A stretch of DNA of 64,000 nucleotides. Source: Sphingomonas hengshuiensis. GTDB lineage: Bacteria > Pseudomonadota > Alphaproteobacteria > Sphingomonadales > Sphingomonadaceae. Below, piece after piece: positions 51,510 through 64,000 of this stretch. The notes beneath the pieces were generated by a model. That model was not told the origin of the DNA, ran no database searches, and was given only the letters and a program-made list of their open reading frames with translations. The stretch spans positions 2,356,001-2,420,000 of the forward strand of contig NZ_CP010836.1 in the NCBI RefSeq assembly GCF_000935025.1, read 5' to 3'. Each line of letters begins with the position of its first letter. Position 1 is the stretch's first letter. Made by a program: the position numbers and the translations under genes.

Positions 51510-53444
51510 CTATTTCGCCTGTGCCGCCGTCTGGTCGACCGGCACCACCGGCAACAGCACCGCGCTCGACTGCGCGCCGCCATAGACGATCGAAACCGTC
51601 GCCTTCTGATAGTCCTCGGGCTTGGCGAAGAAGATATTCTCGACGTACTTCTGTGGGTTGCGATCATAGACCGGGAACTGGCTCGACTGGATCTGCACCA
51701 TGATCCGGTGCCCCGGCAGGAAAGTGTGGTTCACCGTTGGCAGCCGGAACTTATATTCCTGCACCTTGTTCGCCGGGATCGGCGACGGCTTCTCGAACGA
51801 ATTGCGATAGCGCCCGCGGAAAATGTCCATGGCGATCGGAAGCTGGAAGCCGCCCATTTCCTTCTTGCTGGCCATCTCGTCCGGATAGACGTCGATCACC
51901 TTCACGACGAAATCGCCGTCGGTTCCCGTTGTCTTCGCAAAGATATCCGCCAACGGCGCCCCCGAAACGCGCACCGGCTCGGTCAGCACCTCGGTCGAAT
52001 AGGTCAGCACGTCGGTGCGGCCATCGACGAAGCGCTGATCGGTGACCAGATAGGTGCTCCAGCGCCCGTCGCTGAAATTAATCGGGCGCGGCAGATGCGG
52101 GACCGGCTTGGCGGGGTCGGAGACATAGCTGTCCTGTCCTGCCCCCGGCTTGGCGAACCCCGCGGCCTCGCCCACGCCCAGATACAGCGGGGTCAGCTTA
52201 TCCTCGGGCGCCAGCGGCCAGTGGTTGAGGTAGTCCCAATGGTTCTCGCCGCTGTTGTAGATGCTCGCCTTTGCCGGGGTGAAGGCGGGCGCGCCGTCCT
52301 TCAGATAGGCGTTGAAGAACGGCAACAGGATGTCGCGCCGCGCCTGGAGCGCGGTATCGCCTTCGAAGGCAAGGTCGCCCAGCTTCGACCCGTCATAGTT
52401 GAACCCCGAATGGCGCCACGGCCCCATCAGCAGGAAGTTCTTGTCGGCCTGCGGCGTCTTCTGCAGCTCCTCGAAACTGTGGATCGCGCCGTACATGTCC
52501 TCATGATCCCACAGCCCCTGTTCCCACAGCGTGGGAACGTTGGAGGGGTTCTTCGCCAGCAGCTTGTCGAGCGCCTGCCCCTGCCAGAATGCGTCATAGG
52601 CGACGTGCTGGCTCAGCCGCTGCCAGAAGGGCAGCTGGTCATAGCCATATTTCTTCGCCCAATCGCCCGCCGATCCGATCTTGCGGAACGTGTCATAATC
52701 GTCCCAGCCACCGTCCGGCGGCGTCGGGCCGCCCGCCTTGTAGCCGGTGATGCCCGAGATCCAGCCGATATTGGGCAGGCGGAACGCGCCGTGGTGGAAC
52801 CAGTCATCGCCCATCCACCCGTCGATCATCGGGCTTTCGGGCGCCGCAACCTTCAGCGCGGGGTGCGGGTTGAGCAGCGCCATGACGACGGTGAAGCCCT
52901 CATAGGACGACCCGAGCATCCCGACCTTGCCGTTGCTCTCGGGCGTGTTCTTCACCAGCCAGTCGATCGTGTCCCACGCATCGGTGGTGTGATCGACCTT
53001 GGTCGGGTTGAGCGGCCCGACCGGCGGGCGGGTTACGACATATTCGCCCTCGGACCCGTTCTTGCCGCGCACGTCCTGGAACACGCGGATATAGCCGGCC
53101 TTGACGAAGACCTCGTCGCCTTCGGGCAGCATCGACAGCATCTGGGGGCTGTTCATCCGGCGCGTGCGCCCCGCGGCGTTGTACGGCGTGCGGGTGAGCA
53201 GGATCGGCGCGCCCTTCGCGCCCTTGGGGATCATCAGCACGGTGAACAACTTGGTCCCGTCGCGCATCGGGATCATCACTTCGCGGCGGATATAGTCGTT
53301 GCGCTCGGCGGGGATGACGAATTTTTCGGGGATGTCGTTGAAGCCCGGGGTGCGGGCGGCAGGGGCATCCTGTGCGCTGGCGAAGGTGGCGGTGGCAAGC
53401 GCGGCGCAGGCGAGCCCGGCGCGCAGGATATTATTGGTTTTCAT
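51510..53444 (-). CDS. CocE/NonD family hydrolase (X-Pro dipeptidyl-peptidase type)
   Basis: A 644-residue exported serine hydrolase of the CocE/NonD family, which includes cocaine esterase, glutaryl-7-ACA acylase and X-Pro dipeptidyl peptidases. The signal peptide ends ATFASAQ. Seen: VMIPMRDGTKLFTVLMIP, the nucleophile GMLGSSYEG (Ser 180), the WMGDDWFHHGAFR loop and a C-terminal jelly-roll domain (PVRVSGAPLADIFAKTTGTDGDFVVKVIDVYPD). The ATG at 53444 follows GGGGAG. A partial, frameshifted copy of codons about 203-444 lies immediately upstream (53737-54463); the real gene is complete. Confidence 0.93.
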   Translation of the reverse strand: MKTNNILRAGLACAALATATFASAQDAPAARTPGFNDIPEKFVIPAERNDYIRREVMIPMRDGTKLFTVLMIPKGAKGAPILLTRTPYNAAGRTRRMNSPQMLSMLPEGDEVFVKAGYIRVFQDVRGKNGSEGEYVVTRPPVGPLNPTKVDHTTDAWDTIDWLVKNTPESNGKVGMLGSSYEGFTVVMALLNPHPALKVAAPESPMIDGWMGDDWFHHGAFRLPNIGWISGITGYKAGGPTPPDGGWDDYDTFRKIGSAGDWAKKYGYDQLPFWQRLSQHVAYDAFWQGQALDKLLAKNPSNVPTLWEQGLWDHEDMYGAIHSFEELQKTPQADKNFLLMGPWRHSGFNYDGSKLGDLAFEGDTALQARRDILLPFFNAYLKDGAPAFTPAKASIYNSGENHWDYLNHWPLAPEDKLTPLYLGVGEAAGFAKPGAGQDSYVSDPAKPVPHLPRPINFSDGRWSTYLVTDQRFVDGRTDVLTYSTEVLTEPVRVSGAPLADIFAKTTGTDGDFVVKVIDVYPDEMASKKEMGGFQLPIAMDIFRGRYRNSFEKPSPIPANKVQEYKFRLPTVNHTFLPGHRIMVQIQSSQFPVYDRNPQKYVENIFFAKPEDYQKATVSIVYGGAQSSAVLLPVVPVDQTAAQAK

Positions 53445-53615
53445 ATGTCTCCCCGATGGTCGGATACCCATGGGATAGTATCGCTTCGATCGCTTGGGAA
53501 GCGGGCACCGCAGCGTTTGCGCGACCGGCACGAAAGGGGCAAACCACCCTGTTAATCCGGCACTCACCCCGGAACTCAGGCACTTCACAACGCTACAACG
53601 GTTCCGCCACGGGGT

Positions 53616-53684
53616 TTGACACTCCGAGCCCCCTTCCCTATATGGCTTCCACACCACAGCACCGGGAAATGATGCGTCGTCGCG
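53616..53684 (+). promoter_or_regulatory. Second copy of the rpoB promoter and early leader
   Basis: TTGACA-N17-TATATG, the same boxes and spacing as the rpoB promoter at 56147-56175. About 18 bases further on, CGGGAAATGATGCGTCGTCG matches the rpoB leader (CGGGAAATGGTGCGCCGTCG). Transcription from here would run antisense through the CocE fragment. The 292-bp stretch between the CocE gene and its fragment holds only this relic and the CocE leader. Confidence 0.75.
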
Positions 53685-53736
53685 CAATGCATCGGTCGAA
53701 TTGGCGCTATGGTTCTGACAAGACGCTGGAAGCTGC

Positions 53737-54463
53737 GCGGGGCCGGAGACATAGCTGTCCTGCCCTTCCCCCGGCTTGGCGAACCCGGCGGCCTCGCCGG
53801 TGCCCAGATATAGCGGGGTCAGCTTGTCCTCGGGCGCCAGCGGCCAGTGGTTGAGGAAATCCCAGTGGTTCTCGCCGCTATTGTAGATGCTCGCCTTTGC
53901 CGGGGTGAAGGCAGGCGCGCCGTCCTTCAGATAGGCGTTGAAGAACGGCAACAGGATGTCGCACCGCGCCTGGAGCGCGGTGTCGCCCTCGAAATTCAGC
54001 GCGCCCAGCTTCGATCCGTCATAGTTGAAGCCCGAATGGCGCCACGGCCCCATCAGCAGGAAGTTCTTGTCGGCCTGCGGCGTCTTTTGCAGTTCCTCGA
54101 AACTGTGGATCGCGCCGTACATGCCCTCGTGATCCCACAGCCCCTGTTCCCACAGGGTCGGCACGTTCGAGGGGTTTTTCGCGAGCAGCTTGTCGAGCGC
54201 CTGGCCCTGCCAGAACGCACATAGGCAACATGCTGGCTCAGCCGCTGCCAGAAGGGCAACTGGTCATAGCCATATTTCTTCGCCCAATCGCCCGCCGAGC
54301 CGATCTTGCGGAACGTGTCATAATCGCCCCAGCCAACGTCGGGGGGCGTCGGGCCGCCCGCCTTGTAGCCGGTAATGCCCGAGATCCAGCCGATATTGGG
54401 CAGGCGGAATGCGCCGTGATGGAACCAGTCATCGCCCATCCAGCCATCGATCATCGGGCTTTC
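53737..54463 (-). pseudogene. Partial CocE-family copy, frameshifted
   Basis: These 727 bases match 52111-52838 inside the intact CocE gene (codons about 203-444), with scattered substitutions and one missing base near 54219 (intact GCGTCATAGG versus GCACATAGG). The frame breaks there. The fragment lacks the signal peptide, the nucleophile Ser and the C-terminal jelly roll, so it cannot be a functional enzyme. Its upstream edge is joined abruptly to a TonB-receptor start (TTTC/TGCTCC junction near 54463). It arose by duplication or by recombination with a homologous gene from another strain; the number of substitutions argues against a very recent copy. Confidence 0.9.
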
Positions 54464-54714
54464 TGCTCCTGGATGTTGAGGCCCGGAATATAGTTGGAGA
54501 GCTCGTCGAGATCGTCGACGCCCAGACGCTTCATCTGCTCCTGGGTGACGGCGGTGATGGTGATCGGCACGTCGCGCAGCTTCTGTTCGAACTTCTGCGC
54601 GGTGACGATGATGTCCCCGCCCGCCGCGCCTTCCTGCGCCGTGTCCTGTGCGTACGCGGCAGTAGCCTACACGGTGGCGAGCAGTGCGACGACGAGACCC
54701 GATTTCTTCTTCAT
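54464..54714 (-). pseudogene. Truncated TonB-dependent receptor start
   Basis: A good ribosome site (GGGAGGG) and ATG lead into MKKKSGLVVALLATV, then an in-frame TAG at codon 16. Past it come ATAAYAQDTAQ (signal cleavage) and a plug start DIIVTAQKFEQKLRDVPITI, followed by LDELSNYIPGLNIQEQ. The receptor homology ends near codon 84 where the CocE fragment begins. It is thus a dead receptor gene reduced to its first tenth. The same receptor-plus-hydrolase order occurs in intact form elsewhere in the window, so this could be the residue of such a pair. Confidence 0.88.
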
Positions 54715-54872
54715 GGTTTCCCTCCCTGGTTCGGGGAGGCCGTTGGCGGGCGAATGTTAAACTTGGGCTGCAATGCCGCGACAATCGTGTTGCAGTCCAC
54801 GAAAATCCGGGGCGGCGGACCACCAAGCAGGTCGGGAACGTCAAACCCGCACGATCGCCGCGCGAGGGAAAC

Positions 54873-55973
54873 TCAACCGGGTAGTCGCCGCCGAAATTGC
54901 GGAAGCCGGATCTGCCGGCGCAGTTCCTGCGCAGGCTTCTCCACCAGATACCACGAAAGCGCCGCGAACGGAACGACCGCAACGAGCGACATCAGTGCCA
55001 GCAAATGGGGCTCGACATGCGGTATGCAAATTCGAAACACCTGCATGACGGGCATGTGGTAGATGTATACGCCGAAGGAATAATCAGGAATTCTCGGTCC
55101 GAACGGCAGAGACCGTACGCTCAAAAAGGCGATGCAGAGGATCCAGTAGCAGACGGCGAACGCGCGAACCACATCGGCAAAAAAGTAGGAGCGCGTCAAA
55201 TATACGAGCACCAGGCCCACCAGCGCTCCCGCCCAGGAAAGCTTGATCCGATCGCGATTGGCATAGGCGGCTGCACCGATTGCGAAGGCAGTCCAAAGGC
55301 GAACGATCTGCTCGGGGAAATAGATGTGCGTCCAGGACCGTGCCTCCAGCCAGTGATGCACCGGCGGATAGTTGAACACGAGCGCCGAAACGATCAGCGT
55401 CGGCAAAATGACGAGGTTGAAGCGTCGCCGCCTCAGAAACCCTACCGCCGACAAGGTCGCAATGGCCGCATAGCAGCTAATTTCCCAGCGGATGGTCCAG
55501 AGCGCGCCGTTGATCGAACACAGCGCCATCCCCGTATCCCCGTTCTCGGGGCAATACACACCCGTCAGGAAGTATTTGGGCACCAGCAACTGGTTAATGA
55601 AAATGAACGAAAGCGTCTCACGGCCAAAGAAATACTGGCGCAGCGGCGCGACGGTGAAGAAGGAATAAATGACCGCCGCAACCAGGCACATGACGAACAT
55701 GCCCGGCCAGATGCGCATGAATCTGGAGAGCGCGAACGCGCTGATCGAGGGATTGCGCTCCAGGCTGCGATACATCAGGAAGCCGGACAGCGAGAAAAAC
55801 CCATTCACCGCCAGCCAGGCGATCTGACGACCGAAGATCAACGACGTCTCGTCGATGTGCCCCATCGATTCAACCGCATGGGTGTAGATCACCGCGCTCG
55901 CTAACATGAGACGAAGCAAGGTAAAATTGTTACGATCCGCCTTCAGCAGATCGTCCGTTACTGACAATGCCAC
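54873..55973 (-). CDS. Acyltransferase-3 family membrane protein
   Basis: A 366-residue multi-span membrane acyltransferase without an SGNH domain. It begins ADRNNFTLLRLMLASAVIYTHAVE, carrying the family arginine and histidine, then FGRQIAWLAVNGFFSLSGFLMYRSL, RFMRIWPGMFVMCLVAAVIYSFF, WTIRWEISCYAAIATLSAVGFL and, near the end, YSFGVYIYHMPVMQVF. Related proteins transfer acetyl or succinyl groups onto surface sugars. The start is GTG with a weak ribosome site. Its composition is somewhat poorer in GC than rpoB next to it. It is divergent from rpoB, about 400 bp away. Confidence 0.88.
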   Translation of the reverse strand: MALSVTDDLLKADRNNFTLLRLMLASAVIYTHAVESMGHIDETSLIFGRQIAWLAVNGFFSLSGFLMYRSLERNPSISAFALSRFMRIWPGMFVMCLVAAVIYSFFTVAPLRQYFFGRETLSFIFINQLLVPKYFLTGVYCPENGDTGMALCSINGALWTIRWEISCYAAIATLSAVGFLRRRRFNLVILPTLIVSALVFNYPPVHHWLEARSWTHIYFPEQIVRLWTAFAIGAAAYANRDRIKLSWAGALVGLVLVYLTRSYFFADVVRAFAVCYWILCIAFLSVRSLPFGPRIPDYSFGVYIYHMPVMQVFRICIPHVEPHLLALMSLVAVVPFAALSWYLVEKPAQELRRQIRLPQFRRRLPG

Positions 55974-56146
55974 ACTCGCCCCCCGGTATGTCGGTCAGCC
56001 GCCCCCGCCGACGTGACCGCGGCTATCATTTCGCCTTCGACATTGCAACCGAACGAGGTCAAGCGCAACTAGGCCAGCGAATTCATACTCTTGCGTGCCA
56101 CTTCGCAGATGGTGAACATCTCGTGCCGATCGGCGACCCTCGCCAT

Positions 56147-56175
56147 TTGACACACCCTCCCCGCGCCCCTATATG
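56147..56175 (+). promoter_or_regulatory. Promoter of rpoB-rpoC
   Basis: A perfect -35 TTGACA, a 17-base spacer and a -10 TATATG, about 195 bp before the rpoB ATG. Transcription would start near 56182 and give a leader of about 188 bases. Together with the divergent acyltransferase leader this accounts for the 396-bp gene-free stretch; nothing else was recognised in it. Confidence 0.8.
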
Positions 56176-56369
56176 CCCGCTCCAGCCCTTCGATCGGGAA
56201 ATGGTGCGCCGTCGCGCAGCGCACCGCACGCATGGATCGGAACGGCTTGTCAGACGCCCCGAAGCTGCCGAAACCCGATAGGGTGTCGTGCGGCCTTTTC
56301 GCGTCCTTTTGCACGTCCCGGCCCCGGACAGGGGCACCGAATTTACGGCTGACGAGGCACGAAAAACCC

Positions 56370-60527
<4,158 letters not shown>

Positions 60528-60539
60528 GCGACCCAGTCT

Positions 60540-60636
60540 CCCTCTCCCCCTCGGGGGAGAGGGTCGGGGAGAGGGGCCTGTAACACGGCAACCACTCTCC
60601 CCCTCTCCCCTGCCCTCTCCCCTGAAGGGGAGAGGG
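60540..60636. repeat. Palindromic repeat between rpoB and rpoC
   Basis: Two perfect hairpins: 60540-60563 (11-bp stem CCCTCTCCCCC, 2-base loop) and 60613-60636 (10-bp stem CCCTCTCCCC, loop TGAA). The purine/pyrimidine DNA between them can pair as well. Similar CCCTCTCCC/GGGAGAGGG hairpins occur in the element near 16.4 kb. It fills most of the 126-bp spacer and would be transcribed with the operon; no T run follows, so it is not a standard terminator. Confidence 0.8.
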
Positions 60637-60653
60637 AGTTTGAGGAAAAAGAA

Positions 60654-64000
<3,347 letters not shown>

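Noticed and set aside
51510..54164. A single 884-residue CocE-type fusion protein
   Set aside because: The upstream 240 codons belong to the frameshifted fragment, followed by unrelated translated spacer. The true gene has its own ribosome site and signal peptide at 53444.
56232..56369. A longer RpoB start at 56232
   Set aside because: The additional 46 residues do not resemble RpoB and lie in the leader just after the promoter; [18 protein letters not shown] fits the alphaproteobacterial start.

Overview
The window is high-GC chromosomal DNA that looks like a sphingomonad (Alphaproteobacteria, Sphingomonas or a close relative). The reasons are the alphaproteobacterial-type RpoB of 1,385 residues, the run of TonB-dependent receptors with AQ-type signal cleavage sites, and the abundance of amidohydrolases, S9 and CocE-type hydrolases. 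All calls come from reading the sequence; no database search was possible.

Region 1 (1-26.1 kb) is a catabolic and uptake region. It opens with the end of a carboxylesterase that overlaps an orphan propeller-type sensor kinase. A leftward set follows: LuxR/MalT-like ATPase regulator, TonB-dependent receptor and secreted YtcJ-like amidohydrolase. A rightward, translationally coupled trio comes next: a HyuA-like hydantoinase/oxoprolinase, a DUF917 protein and an NCS1 permease. After it stand a divergent Lrp regulator and ornithine cyclodeaminase, a second amidohydrolase, a PaiB-like protein, a MocR regulator, a second TonB receptor, an S9 peptidase and a YqaA/DedA-type membrane protein. The inferred theme is uptake and hydrolysis of peptides or cyclic amides, with recovery of amino acids.

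Region 2 (26.3-64 kb) carries the normally compact secE-nusG-rplK-rplA-rplJ-rplL-rpoB-rpoC cluster, in the usual order and on one strand, but opened at three joints. About 5 kb lies between nusG and rplK (MarR regulator, two alpha/beta hydrolases, a receptor-like chemotaxis protein). About 10 kb lies between rplA and rplJ (hypothetical proteins, a third TonB receptor, a terminase-like HTH protein, a PadR pair and a low-GC three-gene cassette). About 12 kb lies between rplL and rpoB (two acyltransferases, an M16 peptidase pair, a CocE hydrolase and decayed gene fragments). Each core block has a recognisable promoter, and nusG, rplA and rplL each end in an intrinsic terminator, so the blocks look like independent transcription units.

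Two scars suggest how the joints were opened. A 114-nt degenerate copy of the rplA 3' end stands at 35284-35397. A second copy of the rpoB promoter and early leader, with identical -35/-10 boxes and spacing, stands at 53616-53684. Next to the second scar is a mosaic pseudogene made of part of the neighbouring CocE gene joined to the start of a TonB receptor.

The best candidate for an undescribed system is the overlapping, low-GC operon at 41440-43224 (a TIGR04255-like protein plus two unknown proteins). Small palindromic repeats occur between genes, including one between rpoB and rpoC. I saw no tRNA, rRNA, CRISPR array, intact transposase or integrase.
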